A DNA stretch of 64,000 nt from Chryseobacterium culicis (GTDB lineage: Bacteria > Bacteroidota > Bacteroidia > Flavobacteriales > Weeksellaceae), in the NCBI RefSeq assembly GCF_900108365.1, contig NZ_FNWQ01000001.1, positions 1,240,001-1,304,000 of the forward strand. Direction: 5' to 3'. The position numbers and the translations under genes were made by a program. The notes beneath the pieces were generated by a model, which saw nothing but the letters and a program-made list of their open reading frames with translations, was not told the DNA's origin and made no database searches. Position 1 is the stretch's first letter; every line of letters begins with the position of its first letter. Shown here in pieces: positions 54,488 through 63,700 of this stretch.

Positions 54488-54874
54488 TTAGATTAATCTG
54501 CATGGCACTTCCAGATCTTCAGTGAGATAATAGCTGCAGCATAGTCTGTGGTAACCGTCTGCAATAATAAGCTCCTGCGGTCCTCTTACAAGAAGGATCG
54601 GAGAAAGCTTTTTGTTTTTTTCAACTTTTTTCAGGCTTTCCTTTACATGAATATTGGTTTCCGGCAGCAATGCAAGTTTGCTTGCTCTTAAAATGTCTTT
54701 TGATTTTTTGATGATCGTTGGGGCTGCCTTTAATTGTTCAACCATTTTGTTCGCTTCGTCCGGATCCACAAGAAGTTCCAGGTAATCCAATGCTGCAGGA
54801 AAATCATGCTCCTCCGGTTCTTTCATCCAGATGCTGTCTTTTGTCAGATTCTTTTTTTTCGCAGAAGTCTTCAT
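54488..54874 (-). CDS. ParB/sulfiredoxin-fold-like hypothetical protein
   Basis: 128 residues. SPILLVRG followed by LIIADGYHRLCCSYYL matches the ParB-like nuclease/sulfiredoxin fold (sP.ll. … .i.dG.HRl.A), with the conserved His-Arg. The N-terminal half is a charged helical region. No partner ParA and no origin are nearby, so partitioning is not suggested. Family uncharacterised. Confidence 0.65.
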   Translation of the reverse strand: MKTSAKKKNLTKDSIWMKEPEEHDFPAALDYLELLVDPDEANKMVEQLKAAPTIIKKSKDILRASKLALLPETNIHVKESLKKVEKNKKLSPILLVRGPQELIIADGYHRLCCSYYLTEDLEVPCRLI

Positions 54875-55052
54875 AATGCTTTATTTAAGGTAAATAAATA
54901 TATTAAAAATAGAGCAGCTTTTGATCACGTATTGTATGGTTTACGATTTACAAAAAAAATCTTGGTATGATATATGCAAGATTGATGGTGAACCGGAATG
55001 AATTTAATTAAAAAAATACAGTTGATTAAATTTATTCAAAAATAAGAACATT

Positions 55053-55316
55053 ATGAAAAAGTTATTAATCTCAATGGTATTGTTACTAGGTTTATCAATG
55101 AATGTTTCAGCACAGAAACGTCCGCCAGCCCCACCGCATCCTTCAAAAAATGAATTGGTGAATATAAAAATGCAGGAGCTTACCAAAAAATACAATACAG
55201 AAAAGAAATTGATCCTTAATCATCCGCTTGCCACCAAACAAATGAAGAGAGATCAGATGAAAGCTTTAAATGACAGATATGCGGCTGAAAAGCGATTACT
55301 GAGACAGGCAAAATAA
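55053..55316 (+). CDS. small secreted hypothetical protein
   Basis: 87 residues with a signal peptide (1-20, …NVSAQ), a proline-rich patch (RPPAPPHP) and a long charged helix of Lys, Glu and Gln (IKMQELTKKYNTEKK … NDRYAAEKRLLRQ), so a small periplasmic or exported helical protein. Unknown family. A terminator lies at 55406. Confidence 0.65.
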   Translation: MKKLLISMVLLLGLSMNVSAQKRPPAPPHPSKNELVNIKMQELTKKYNTEKKLILNHPLATKQMKRDQMKALNDRYAAEKRLLRQAK

Positions 55317-55405
55317 TAGATAATTTTCGCAGTTATTAGAACTCAAAAAGCTGTTTTTTATCTATTGAACTTTGAGAAATTCTCAATAGAAAAGAAATTT
55401 ATTAA

Positions 55406-55437
55406 AAGAGAATACGTTATGTATTCTCTTTTTTTAT
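55406..55437 (+). terminator. intrinsic terminator after small secreted protein
   Basis: A 10-bp stem (AAGAGAATAC with GTATTCTCTT) and a gttat loop, then T8. Confidence 0.85.
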
Positions 55438-55543
55438 GTAAAATTGAATAAAAACAGCGTTCTTCCTGCAATGTAAGATCAGTTGGCATAAACATGAAAC
55501 ATCCAATATTTTTCCTTAAATTCGCATAAAAATTTTTAAAGTA

Positions 55544-56932
55544 ATGAATTACGATATTATTGTCATTGGAAGTGGTCCTGGTGGATATGTAACTGCGATC
55601 AGAGCAGCGCAATTAGGTTTCAAAACCGCAATTATCGAGAAAGAAAATTTAGGAGGAATCTGCCTTAACTGGGGATGTATTCCAACTAAAGCTTTATTGA
55701 AATCTGCTCAGGTTTTTCATTATATCAACCATGCTGAAGATTATGGTTTAAATAAAGTGGAGGGAAGCTTTGAATTCCCGAATGTAATTCAGAGAAGCCG
55801 TGGTGTTGCCAGCAAAATGAGCAAAGGAATCGAGTTCTTGATGAAAAAGAATAAGATTGACGTAATTCTTGGTACTGCAAAAGTGCAGAAAGGTAAAAAA
55901 GTTTCTGTTACAGATAAAGAAGGAAAAGTAACTGAATACACAGGTACTCATATCATTATTGCAACCGGAGCCCGTTCAAGAGAATTACCAAACTTGCCAC
56001 AGGATGGTAAAAAAGTAATCGGATACAGACAGGCATTATCTCTTCCTGAACAGCCAAAATCTATGATTGTTGTTGGTTCCGGAGCTATCGGGGTAGAGTT
56101 TGCTGACTTTTACAACACAATGGGGACCAAAGTAACTGTTGTGGAATTCATGCCAAATATTGTACCTGTAGAAGACGAAGAAATCTCTAAACATTTGGAG
56201 AAATCTCTGAAAAAGACAGGAATCGAGATTATGACAAACGCTTCTGTGGAAAGCGTAGATACAAGCGGTGAAGGTGTAAAAGCTACTGTAAAAACGGCTA
56301 ACGGAAACATCACTCTTGAAGCTGATATCCTGTTATCTGCCGTAGGTATTGCTGCTAACATCGAAAACATCGGGTTAGAGGAAGTAGGAATCCAGACAGA
56401 CAAAGGAAGAGTATTGGTAAACGAATGGTACGAAACTTCAGTACCGGGTTACTATGCCATCGGAGATATCATCCCAACTCAGGCATTGGCTCACGTTGCT
56501 TCTGCAGAAGGAATTACTTGTGTTGAGAAAATTAAAGGAATGCACGTTGAAAAAATCGACTATGGCAATATTCCTGGATGTACTTACTGCCACCCGGAAG
56601 TAGCTTCTGTAGGTCTTACTGAAAAGCAGGCTAAAGAAAAAGGATACGAAATCAAAGTAGGTAAATTCCCTCTTTCTGCAAGTGGTAAAGCTACTGCCAA
56701 CGGAAATACAGACGGATTTATCAAAGTAATTTTCGATGCTAAATACGGAGAGTGGTTAGGATGCCACATGATTGGTGAAGGCGTTACTGATATGGTTGCT
56801 GAAGCTGTGGTAGCAAGAAAACTGGAAACTACAGGTCACGAAATCATCAAATCTATTCACCCGCACCCAACAGTTTCTGAAGCTATTATGGAAGCTGCTG
56901 CTGCTGCTTATGGTGAAGTGATTCACATTTAA
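55544..56932 (+). CDS. lpdA: dihydrolipoyl dehydrogenase (E3)
   Basis: FAD enzyme that reoxidises the lipoyl group of 2-oxoacid dehydrogenase complexes. IGSGPGGYVTA binds FAD, the redox disulfide is GGICLNWGCIP (Cys40 and Cys45), GSGAIGVEFA binds NAD, YAIGDI the second FAD site, and the C-terminal IHPHPTVSEA has the His of the dimer-interface active site. Length 462. E1 is at 27448 in this window; E2 is not present. A terminator follows. Confidence 0.96.
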   Translation: MNYDIIVIGSGPGGYVTAIRAAQLGFKTAIIEKENLGGICLNWGCIPTKALLKSAQVFHYINHAEDYGLNKVEGSFEFPNVIQRSRGVASKMSKGIEFLMKKNKIDVILGTAKVQKGKKVSVTDKEGKVTEYTGTHIIIATGARSRELPNLPQDGKKVIGYRQALSLPEQPKSMIVVGSGAIGVEFADFYNTMGTKVTVVEFMPNIVPVEDEEISKHLEKSLKKTGIEIMTNASVESVDTSGEGVKATVKTANGNITLEADILLSAVGIAANIENIGLEEVGIQTDKGRVLVNEWYETSVPGYYAIGDIIPTQALAHVASAEGITCVEKIKGMHVEKIDYGNIPGCTYCHPEVASVGLTEKQAKEKGYEIKVGKFPLSASGKATANGNTDGFIKVIFDAKYGEWLGCHMIGEGVTDMVAEAVVARKLETTGHEIIKSIHPHPTVSEAIMEAAAAAYGEVIHI

Positions 56933-56954
56933 TCTGCTCATTCTTATACAATAT

Positions 56955-56983
56955 AAAGCCCGGATTACTCCGGGCTTTTTTTA
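56955..56983 (+). terminator. intrinsic terminator after lpdA
   Basis: A perfect 10-bp stem (AAAGCCCGGA with TCCGGGCTTT) over ttac, followed by T7. Confidence 0.92.
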
Positions 56984-57182
56984 TCCAAAATAACAACTCA
57001 TTCAGATGCATTTATCTAAGTCTCACAGAATAAAATGATAAAAGCATTACAGACTTATCTTTACGATCTCTTGGGTTGAATTTGTCCTAGTTTTATATGT
57101 GATTTTATTAAAATAATTTTAAAATCAGCATATTTATGAAAATTAACTTAATTATTTCAGACTGTTTTCATACATTTAATCT

Positions 57183-57983
57183 ATGAATTTTGAGAGAGTA
57201 GGACTTGTTTTATCAGGAGGCGGTACCAAAGGGATCGCTCATGCAGGAGTATTAAAATTCTTACAGGAAAAAGGAATTGAGGTGGATATTCTTTCGTGCT
57301 GCAGCGCAGGCTCTATTGTAGGCTGTCTTCATGCGATCGGTAAAACACCCGAAGAAATCCTGGAGTTTTTCAATTCGGTGTATTTTTTCAACTGGAAACA
57401 CTTTACGTTCAATCAGCCTGGGCTTGTTTCATCTGTAATTTTCAGAAATTACCTGAAACCTATTTTTCACGACATGAAATTAGGAGACTTGGATATAGAA
57501 GTAAAAATTGTTGCTACTGAACTTGTTGCCGGAACCCAGAAGATTTTTGATAAAGATTTTGAAATTGTAGATGCTATCATTGCCTCATGTTCTATTCCCG
57601 GAATCACAACACCTTATATCATTGGGGATGAAATGTACTGCGATGGAGGCGTACTGAATAATTTTCCGGCCGATATTATCAGAGAGGACTGTGACAAGCT
57701 GATCGGTGTATTTGTATCTCCACCCAACGAAGCTAAAATTAAGGATCTGAACTCCATTAAAGCCATTGTTTCCCGCTCTTACGACCTTCTTTCCTACAGG
57801 ATAGAAAAAATAAAATTTGATTACTGCGACTGGTTTATTTCTTCTCAGAAACTATCTTCCTATGGAACTTTTGAGCGAAGAAAAGACAGACTGGAAGAGA
57901 TTTTCAATATCGGTTACAAAGCTGCCAAAGAAAGTTATGAGGAAAGTACTTTCTTTACCGAATTAAGACAATCCGGAACATAA
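57183..57983 (+). CDS. patatin-like phospholipase family protein
   Basis: 266-residue patatin fold. LVLSGGGTKGIAHAGVL is the oxyanion loop. The nucleophile elbow reads SCCSAGSIVG (Ser41): the first Gly of the usual GxSxG is Cys. The catalytic Asp is in DGGVLNNFP (Asp154). No signal peptide, so cytoplasmic or membrane-associated. Lipid acyl hydrolase activity is likely but the Cys may alter it. Confidence 0.9.
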   Translation: MNFERVGLVLSGGGTKGIAHAGVLKFLQEKGIEVDILSCCSAGSIVGCLHAIGKTPEEILEFFNSVYFFNWKHFTFNQPGLVSSVIFRNYLKPIFHDMKLGDLDIEVKIVATELVAGTQKIFDKDFEIVDAIIASCSIPGITTPYIIGDEMYCDGGVLNNFPADIIREDCDKLIGVFVSPPNEAKIKDLNSIKAIVSRSYDLLSYRIEKIKFDYCDWFISSQKLSSYGTFERRKDRLEEIFNIGYKAAKESYEESTFFTELRQSGT

Positions 57984-57984
57984 A

Positions 57985-58015
57985 AAATCCCGCAGGAATG
58001 CAGGATTTCTGTTTT
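57985..58015 (+). terminator. terminator after patatin gene
   Basis: AAATCC-c-GCA pairs with TGC-a-GGATTT around ggaa, with one mismatch; followed by ctgtttt. Confidence 0.5.
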
Positions 58016-58090
58016 ATAAAAAGGTGAATTGAAAAGACAGGCTATAATAACTTACAGCTTCTATCCTCCCGCTTCCAGCCTTAATGTTTC

Positions 58091-58528
58091 CTAATTTTTA
58101 ACCACATAGCCGTCCTGGCGAACAATTTCACGGTCATTAGCATCACTCACAACCAATGTATAGGGTGCCTTTTTCGGGGAATCGGTCAGGTAATTTCTCC
58201 AGATCTGATAGCTGTGTCCCTCATTATTGAAGTTGATATAATAGTTGCCGCCGGTACCATCAGGAATAAGTTCCCCATCACTGATGATCATGCTAGGTTT
58301 AGCAGTAATTTTTGCATTGGCATTCCATGATTGGTAAAGGTATTTACCATTCGGCTGCTTGTCAATCCTGATCTTGAATTTTTTGGTTTTGATAATAACC
58401 GTCTTCGGGACCTGCTGAAGGATGGAAGAGGTTATAAAACTTTCTGTTTTTGGAGCAGGAATCTCTTTGGCATAAACGAAAGAAAACTGAGCTAAGCAGA
58501 ACGTTCCTAATAAAATGTGCTTTATCAT
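58091..58528 (-). CDS. secreted hypothetical protein
   Basis: 145 residues, signal peptide 1-20 (…SFVYAKE). Mature part is mainly beta (KKFKIRIDKQPNGKYLYQSWN, YYINFNNEGHSYQIWR, YTLVVSDANDREIVRQDGYVV), probably one small beta-sandwich. Family unknown to me. Monocistronic. Confidence 0.65.
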   Translation of the reverse strand: MIKHILLGTFCLAQFSFVYAKEIPAPKTESFITSSILQQVPKTVIIKTKKFKIRIDKQPNGKYLYQSWNANAKITAKPSMIISDGELIPDGTGGNYYINFNNEGHSYQIWRNYLTDSPKKAPYTLVVSDANDREIVRQDGYVVKN

Positions 58529-58972
58529 ATTGAGTGGTTATGGGTTAACATTTTAGATTCTATCAAATATAAAGCCATTTTTCAATTTAGAATATAAATA
58601 TACAATACTGGAAATTAGATTTTTACAACTTCTGAATAGGTGTTTTCAGAAAATAATAATACTGATATTCAATTGATTATTGTTTTATTGATAAAATATT
58701 GCGAATTTCTGAATCAAGTGATTACTATTCTTATGTACATTTGTATCATCAAAAGGATCTTGTTCCTTTATTATCAAAATGAAACTCATTAACTTTAGGT
58801 TTTATCTGTTAAAAGTGTCAGAAATCATCTTCACGATTTTTAATACATCTCCTCCTACAATTTCTTAATTTTTTCGAAAGAAATATCATAACATTCGTAC
58901 GCTGCTTTTTCGCATTCAGAAAAATCAGAGTACACTCCCTGTTTAAAATTTAATCAAAAAACAAAACAAATT
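58529..58972. other. 444-base intergenic region
   Basis: No ORF or strong repeat is supported. TACATTTG at 58736-58743 is an exact -7 box on the plus strand but lacks a -33 TTG and is 230 bases before the SPFH gene; it is the only promoter candidate seen. Confidence 0.4.
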
Positions 58973-60910
58973 ATGGAATTAGCTTTTCATGGCTGGATGG
59001 TTCCGGCCGTAATTGCGCTTTTGTGCGTATTTTTTTACAAATTTATTTTAAGAATTTTCTTTGGATTAATCATTGTTCCCCAGGATAAAATCGGTTTGGT
59101 TACCAAAAAGTTTGTATTGGTAGGTAAGCAGGAACTTCCGGAGGGAAGAATAATTGCAACCAACGGAGAAGCGGGTTTTCAGGCCCAGACATTAGCGCCC
59201 GGTGTCTATTTTGGAAAATGGATATGGCAGTATTCTATCGATTTTCAGCCGTTTACAGTGATCCCAACCGGTAAGATAGGTTTGCTGCTGGCAAAAGATG
59301 GGATAGAGCTTGAGACCGGAAGAATTTTAGCCAGAAAAGTAGACTGCGATTCTTTCCAGGATGCTGAAGCATTTTTAAAAAACGGAGGAAGGAAAGGCCG
59401 CCAGACCGCAATTATAGCACCCGGATCTTACAGGATCAATACACTGCTGTTTGAAATAGAATTAACCGATATGACGCAGATTCCTGATAATGCGGTGGGA
59501 ATTATCACAACCATGGAGGGAAGCCCTCTGGAAGAAGGGCAGATTGCGGGTAAGATTATCAATGATCATAATAAGTTTCAGGATGTCGATACTTTTTTAA
59601 TGAACGGAGGATATAAAGGCCTTCAGGAGCAGGTTATTCTGGCCGGTTCCTATTTTCTGAATCCATGGTTTACAAAAGTGGAAATGGTAAAAATGACCGA
59701 GATTCCGATCGGACACGTGGGGGTAATTATCAGCTATGTAGGAGAAGACGGAAAAGATTTAAGCGGGGTTGATTTTAAACATGGAAATATCGTAGAGAAA
59801 GGTCATAAAGGAGTTTGGGCGGAGCCTATCGGTCCCGGAAAATATCCGATTAATCCTTATATTATGAAGGTGGAACTTGTTCCGACTACCAATTTGGTAC
59901 TGAACTGGGCTTATGAAAGAAGCGAATCCCACCAGCTCGATAAAAATCTTTCAACCATTACCGTACGAAGTAAAGATGGTTTCCCTTTCAATCTGGATGT
60001 TTCGCAAATTATTCATATTCCTACCTATGAAGCTCCGAAAGTGATCGCCCGTTTTGGAAATATGATCAATCTTGTCAGCCAGGTTCTGGAACCCACCATT
60101 GGGAATTACTTCAGAAACTCTGCTCAGGACAGTGATGTGATTGCATTTTTAGGAACCCGAAAAGAAAGACAACAGTCAGCTAAAGATCATATCAGCAGTG
60201 TTTTGGAACAGTATAATGTGAATGCGGTTGATACATTAATTGGTGCCATTGTGCCACCGGAAAGTTTAATGAAGACTCTCACAGACAGAAAACTGGCGGA
60301 AGAACAGAAAATTACGTACGAAACTGAAATGCTGGCTCAGGAAACACGCCAGGCTTTGGAAAAAGAGACAGCTGTTGCCGATATGCAGAAGGAAATTGTA
60401 AAAGCGGATCAGGGGGTTCTGATTGCGGAAAGAATTGCAGACGCCTCCGTGAAGAAAGCAACCGGAGATGCCAATTCTGTAAGATTGCAGGCGAATGCAG
60501 AAGGAGACCGATTGAAGCTGCTGGCAACCGGAGAAGCGGAAAAAACTAGACTTCTGGCAAAAGCTGAAGCGGAAAAGATCGAATTGCTGGCAAAAGCAAG
60601 TGCTGAACAGATTTCATTAACCGGTAATGCTGAAGCAGAAAAAATTCTGGCCATCGGTAAATCTAACGCAGAATCTTATAAATTGTCTGTAGAAGCAATG
60701 GGCGGAAATAATTTTACTCAATTAAAAATTATGGAAAATATAGCGAGTCAAAATGTAAGAATAATGCCTGAAGTATTAATCGGAGGCGGCGGAGATTCTG
60801 CAAATGGAGGAATCAGCGGACTTTTAGGACTTCAGCTGTTGGAACAGGTTCAGAAGAAAAATATAGAAACGGTTTCTGCAACGGAAGATGGAACGGATAA
60901 TAATTCTTAA
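58973..60910 (+). CDS. SPFH/band-7 (flotillin-like) protein with an N-terminal repeat region
   Basis: One membrane helix at residues 10-30, then four related units of about 62-74 residues beginning IP(x)GxVG near 35, 97, 170 and 244, with PGxY/AGSY near 76, 150, 224 and 288 and FQDxxxFLxNGG in units 2 and 3. The SPFH core follows at about 310-450 (RSKDGFPFNLDVSQIIHI), then an Ala/Glu-rich coiled coil at about 440-590 (EAEKTRLLAKAEAEKI), as in flotillins. C-terminus glycine-rich. Flotillins scaffold membrane microdomains. A small membrane protein gene follows by 21 bases. Confidence 0.87.
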   Translation: MELAFHGWMVPAVIALLCVFFYKFILRIFFGLIIVPQDKIGLVTKKFVLVGKQELPEGRIIATNGEAGFQAQTLAPGVYFGKWIWQYSIDFQPFTVIPTGKIGLLLAKDGIELETGRILARKVDCDSFQDAEAFLKNGGRKGRQTAIIAPGSYRINTLLFEIELTDMTQIPDNAVGIITTMEGSPLEEGQIAGKIINDHNKFQDVDTFLMNGGYKGLQEQVILAGSYFLNPWFTKVEMVKMTEIPIGHVGVIISYVGEDGKDLSGVDFKHGNIVEKGHKGVWAEPIGPGKYPINPYIMKVELVPTTNLVLNWAYERSESHQLDKNLSTITVRSKDGFPFNLDVSQIIHIPTYEAPKVIARFGNMINLVSQVLEPTIGNYFRNSAQDSDVIAFLGTRKERQQSAKDHISSVLEQYNVNAVDTLIGAIVPPESLMKTLTDRKLAEEQKITYETEMLAQETRQALEKETAVADMQKEIVKADQGVLIAERIADASVKKATGDANSVRLQANAEGDRLKLLATGEAEKTRLLAKAEAEKIELLAKASAEQISLTGNAEAEKILAIGKSNAESYKLSVEAMGGNNFTQLKIMENIASQNVRIMPEVLIGGGGDSANGGISGLLGLQLLEQVQKKNIETVSATEDGTDNNS

Positions 60911-60931
60911 CTTAAATTGTAATGTTTTAAA

Positions 60932-61366
60932 ATGATTTATATTGTTCAGCTTATTATAACACTTTTGGTAATTAGTTTTTTTATTTTCTCCATTATTGAA
61001 ATCTATTGTAAGATTGTAAAAAAAGAATCCAGAACTTATTTTGGAATGCTTATTAGCTTGATTTTATTTTTTTTAATGATTACAGTACGCAATCATTTGG
61101 TTAAAAATGAACTTGTAAAAAATATAAAAGCTTCAAAAATAGAACAGGGCAATTCATTTTTTTCAAAAAACGAATTGTCTGATATTCATATTGTAAGTGA
61201 GAAAATGAGAGTGGTAGATAAGGATATTTATATTGTGCTTATGCCTCAAAAAGATACGCTTTACATAAATCAGGATTTTCATGATAAAAATAAATTCTGG
61301 GTTCACTATAAAAAGTACGAGATTTTAAAACTTACAGCACCAATAGGATACATCATTAAAAACTAA
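60932..61366 (+). CDS. small membrane protein next to SPFH gene
   Basis: 144 residues with two membrane helices (about 4-26 and 38-56) and a 90-residue soluble tail (IVSEKMRVVDKDIYIVLMPQKDTLYINQDF). No family recognised. It is probably co-transcribed with the flotillin-like gene (21-base gap) and shares its terminator, so it may be a partner. NfeD is the classic flotillin partner, but I see no NfeD OB-fold sequence here. Confidence 0.6.
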   Translation: MIYIVQLIITLLVISFFIFSIIEIYCKIVKKESRTYFGMLISLILFFLMITVRNHLVKNELVKNIKASKIEQGNSFFSKNELSDIHIVSEKMRVVDKDIYIVLMPQKDTLYINQDFHDKNKFWVHYKKYEILKLTAPIGYIIKN

Positions 61367-61367
61367 A

Positions 61368-61396
61368 AAATCGCCCGAAAAACTTTCGGGCGATTT
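61368..61396. terminator. bidirectional terminator
   Basis: A perfect 13-bp stem (AAATCGCCCGAAA, 61368-61380, with 61384-61396) and an aac loop between convergent genes. Confidence 0.9.
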
Positions 61397-61404
61397 CATA
61401 TTTT

Positions 61405-62100
61405 TTATGCGGTATAACTTGCAAAAGCATCTTCCAGACTTTCAAATTTGCCTTTAAACTCATCAATAGGGCAGTCCTGAAGAATGTTCCCTTTATGAAT
61501 AAGAATTACTCTGGAGCAAAGTGCTTCAACTTCCTGCATGATATGCGTTGATAATAAAACGGTCTTTTGCTGTCCGATTTCCTTCACCACATTACGGATT
61601 TCAATGATCTGGTTTGGATCCAGCCCATTGGTAGGTTCGTCCAGAATCAGTAGATCCGGCTGATGAATGATAGCCTGTGCCAATCCTACACGCTGCTTAT
61701 ATCCTTTAGACAGCTGTCCTATTTTTTTTGATTTTTCGGGAGTAATGCCAACCAGTTCTATGACCTCATCTACCCTGGATTCAGAGATTTTATGAATATT
61801 GGCTACAAACTGAAGGTATTCTTTCACATACATTTCCAGATACAGCGGGTTGTTTTCCGGTAGAAAGCCTATTTTCTTTTTGCTTTCAATCTCATGGTCT
61901 GAGATATTTTTTCCATTGAAAATAATTTCACCCTGATCAATTTTCAGCGCACCGACAATAGATTTCATCAGCGTCGATTTCCCGGCACCGTTTGGGCCAA
62001 GAAGACCGATGATCTCATTTTTATCAATAGAAATATTGATAGTGTCAAGAGCTGTCTGCTCACCAAATTTTTTGGTTAAATTGATTATCTGAAGCGGCAT
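61405..62100 (-). CDS. ABC transporter ATP-binding protein (GldA-like)
   Basis: 231-residue ATPase. Walker A GLLGPNGAGKST, Q-loop GFLPENNPL, signature LSKGYKQR, Walker B LLILDEPTNGLDP and switch His LLSTHIMQEVE. The pattern (KGYKQRVGLAQA, IHQPDLLILDEPTNGLDPNQI) is that of gliding-motility ATPase GldA and related export ATPases, but GldA is nearer 300 residues, so this may be a shorter paralogue. No permease gene is adjacent. Confidence 0.88.
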   Translation of the reverse strand: MPLQIINLTKKFGEQTALDTINISIDKNEIIGLLGPNGAGKSTLMKSIVGALKIDQGEIIFNGKNISDHEIESKKKIGFLPENNPLYLEMYVKEYLQFVANIHKISESRVDEVIELVGITPEKSKKIGQLSKGYKQRVGLAQAIIHQPDLLILDEPTNGLDPNQIIEIRNVVKEIGQQKTVLLSTHIMQEVEALCSRVILIHKGNILQDCPIDEFKGKFESLEDAFASYTA

Positions 62101-62119
62101 AAGTTTGAATGTCTTTGTG

Positions 62120-62127
62120 CAAAAATA
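62120..62127 (-). promoter_or_regulatory. -7 box for ABC ATPase gene
   Basis: TATTTTTG on the minus strand, followed by CAC; start expected about 14 bases before the ATG. Confidence 0.5.
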
Positions 62128-62134
62128 AAATAAA

Positions 62135-62160
62135 AAAACTCATCCGACAGAATGAGTTTT
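62135..62160 (-). terminator. terminator of the 62181-62741 gene
   Basis: AAAACTCAT and ATGAGTTTT pair around an 8-base loop; on the minus strand the stem is followed by TTTTATTTT. Confidence 0.78.
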
Positions 62161-62180
62161 ACAATATTTATAAAATATAA

Positions 62181-62741
62181 TTATTTCTTTGATTTTTTCT
62201 TGGCTCCTCCTGTTGCCGGGGCAGCGGTTGAGGCAGTATTTCCGGTTGCCTTATTCACGGCAGGGTTTACAGAAGCGGGCTTGTCATAGAGGGCAAACTT
62301 CCCATTCGTTCTTCCGAAAACTTTTTCAACCTGCTTTTGAGTTAAGAACTGTGACTTTCCAATATACTTTCTGTTTTTATTGATGATCTGGATAAACTGT
62401 ACCGTCTGCTGGCCATAATTTTTTTCGTAATGAAGCTCTATAATATCATTAGGAAGTTCAAGTACGATATTTTCGTCAGGAGGTGTGATAAAGCCATCCA
62501 TAATCAGTTTAAATAATCCGGCAACATCATTATTAAGGTTATGGAAAGAAAAAGATCGGATTGTATTCAGATTGCTCGTGTTCAGATCCTGGTAGTTGAC
62601 TGTAAATTTATCTTCCTTTTTATATAGACCTACGGAATTATCTTTACCAATTTCCACCAAACTTTCATTCTTCAACACTTTTATCTGTGAGAAAACTGAA
62701 ATACCGAACATACATGTAATAAGTAGAATTATTTTTCTCAT
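62181..62741 (-). CDS. secreted hypothetical protein
   Basis: 186 residues with a signal peptide (1-19, …SVFSQ). The mature part is alpha/beta (VNYQDLNTSNLNTIRSFSFHN, IVLELPNDIIELHYEKNYG, VQFIQIINKNRKYIGKSQFLT), and the last 35 residues are Ala/Thr/Lys-rich and end in KKKSKK. No recognised family. It has a good promoter at 62823-62850 and a terminator of its own. Confidence 0.65.
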   Translation of the reverse strand: MRKIILLITCMFGISVFSQIKVLKNESLVEIGKDNSVGLYKKEDKFTVNYQDLNTSNLNTIRSFSFHNLNNDVAGLFKLIMDGFITPPDENIVLELPNDIIELHYEKNYGQQTVQFIQIINKNRKYIGKSQFLTQKQVEKVFGRTNGKFALYDKPASVNPAVNKATGNTASTAAPATGGAKKKSKK

Positions 62742-62822
62742 GAAATGAATTTTAATGTTTTATTACTTGGTGTACATAAATTTACTAATAAAAAAGCAAA
62801 AAAGCAACTTTATTAGTTCAGG

Positions 62823-62850
62823 CAAAAGTAACATTTTTTTTTAATATCAA
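62823..62850 (-). promoter_or_regulatory. promoter of the 62181-62741 gene
   Basis: Minus strand: TTG (62850-62848), 17 nt, TACTTTTG (62830-62823). Start near 62817, 75 bases before the ATG. Confidence 0.65.
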
Positions 62851-63124
62851 TATGGGATAATCCGATGATGCTATGGATTTCATAGTTTATATAAAACACT
62901 GATAATTAGATTTTTGCTTGTTTTCTTCTGTGAAGGTGCAGATTTTATCTGAAACCCGATTGACAATAGCTGATACGGTGTAATGTGCTGAAAAACAGAT
63001 TAAATATTACTCAGGCTAACTTGAATTTTATATTAATTTGAAATTAATGTTAAAAATGCGGTTTTATAGATTAAAATCTAAAAAATGAGCGGAAATCCAA
63101 TACCGGAATAATGCTAAACAGTTT
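62851..63124. other. non-coding stretch
   Basis: AT-rich sequence without a supported gene, hairpin or repeat between the promoter of the secreted protein gene and the LytTR fragment. Confidence 0.4.
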
Positions 63125-63404
63125 TTATAACAGCTTATTTCTCGAAACTGAAAATATCAAGGCATCAAATTCTTTTTTATAACTTCTTCCAACGGGAATC
63201 TGTTTTCTGCCGACCAAAACGTCACTACTGCTGAAAGCCGTCACAAAATCAGAATTGATGATAAAAGACCTGTGTATTCTTACAAATCCCTTACCGGATA
63301 AAGTTTTTTCGATTTCAGTAATCGTACTTTTTGAAATAAAAGATTCCTGAGTAACAAGTACTATTTTGATATCATTTCCCTGACTTTCAAAATAAGCAAT
63401 CTGT
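63125..63404 (-). pseudogene. C-terminal LytTR DNA-binding domain fragment
   Basis: Read from the junction, the minus strand encodes QIAYFESQGNDIKIVLV, GFVRIHRSFIINSDFV, VGRKQIPVGRSYK and a stop at 63125. These are blocks of the LytTR DNA-binding domain of LytR/AlgR response regulators: FES at the start, FVRIHRSFIIN in the middle and IPVGRSY at the end. There is no start codon and no receiver domain. The open frame is cut near 63396-63412 where unrelated acyltransferase sequence begins on the opposite strand. Confidence 0.7.
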
Positions 63405-63405
63405 T

Positions 63406-63666
63406 TTGATGATTGTGGTCATTGGGGTTTCTGTTGCCGCCAGACTGATGGTATGCAATGAATTGATGGCAGAAACAGATACTGCTTCTTCAGATTTCTG
63501 GAAATTATGGTATATGAAAATATATTATCCTACGCACACAAGGCTGGACGGGCTTGGAACAGGTGTTTTGACAGGATATTTAATGCAGCATTTGCGTTTT
63601 CCAGCTAAACTTTTTTATTTATGTTTTTTGGAAAATGAAAAGGCGCAAAATATTATTGTAAAGTAG
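63406..63666 (+). pseudogene. acyltransferase-3 family fragment
   Basis: The frame opens with a TTG immediately before ATG, in the middle of a membrane helix (IVVIGVSVAARLMV), then IYYPTHTRLDGLGTGVLTGYL, the segment that in acyltransferase-3 (OafA-like) proteins precedes a further helix. It then departs into low-complexity sequence and stops. The family is about 350-650 residues, so this is an internal piece with both ends lost. Confidence 0.65.
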
Positions 63667-63668
63667 TT

Positions 63669-63700
63669 ATAAGGCGCAAAGATTTTATCTCCGATAAAAT
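63669..63700 (+). repeat. dispersed repeat, copy 3 (AAGGCGCAAAGATTT, TCTCCGATAAAAT)
   Basis: Same words as the minus strand of copy 2 at 4942-4970, here following the acyltransferase fragment. Confidence 0.5.

Noticed and set aside
54488..54874. Chromosome or plasmid partition gene parB
   Set aside because: Only a ParB-like fold of 128 residues; no HTH domain, ParA or parS-like site.
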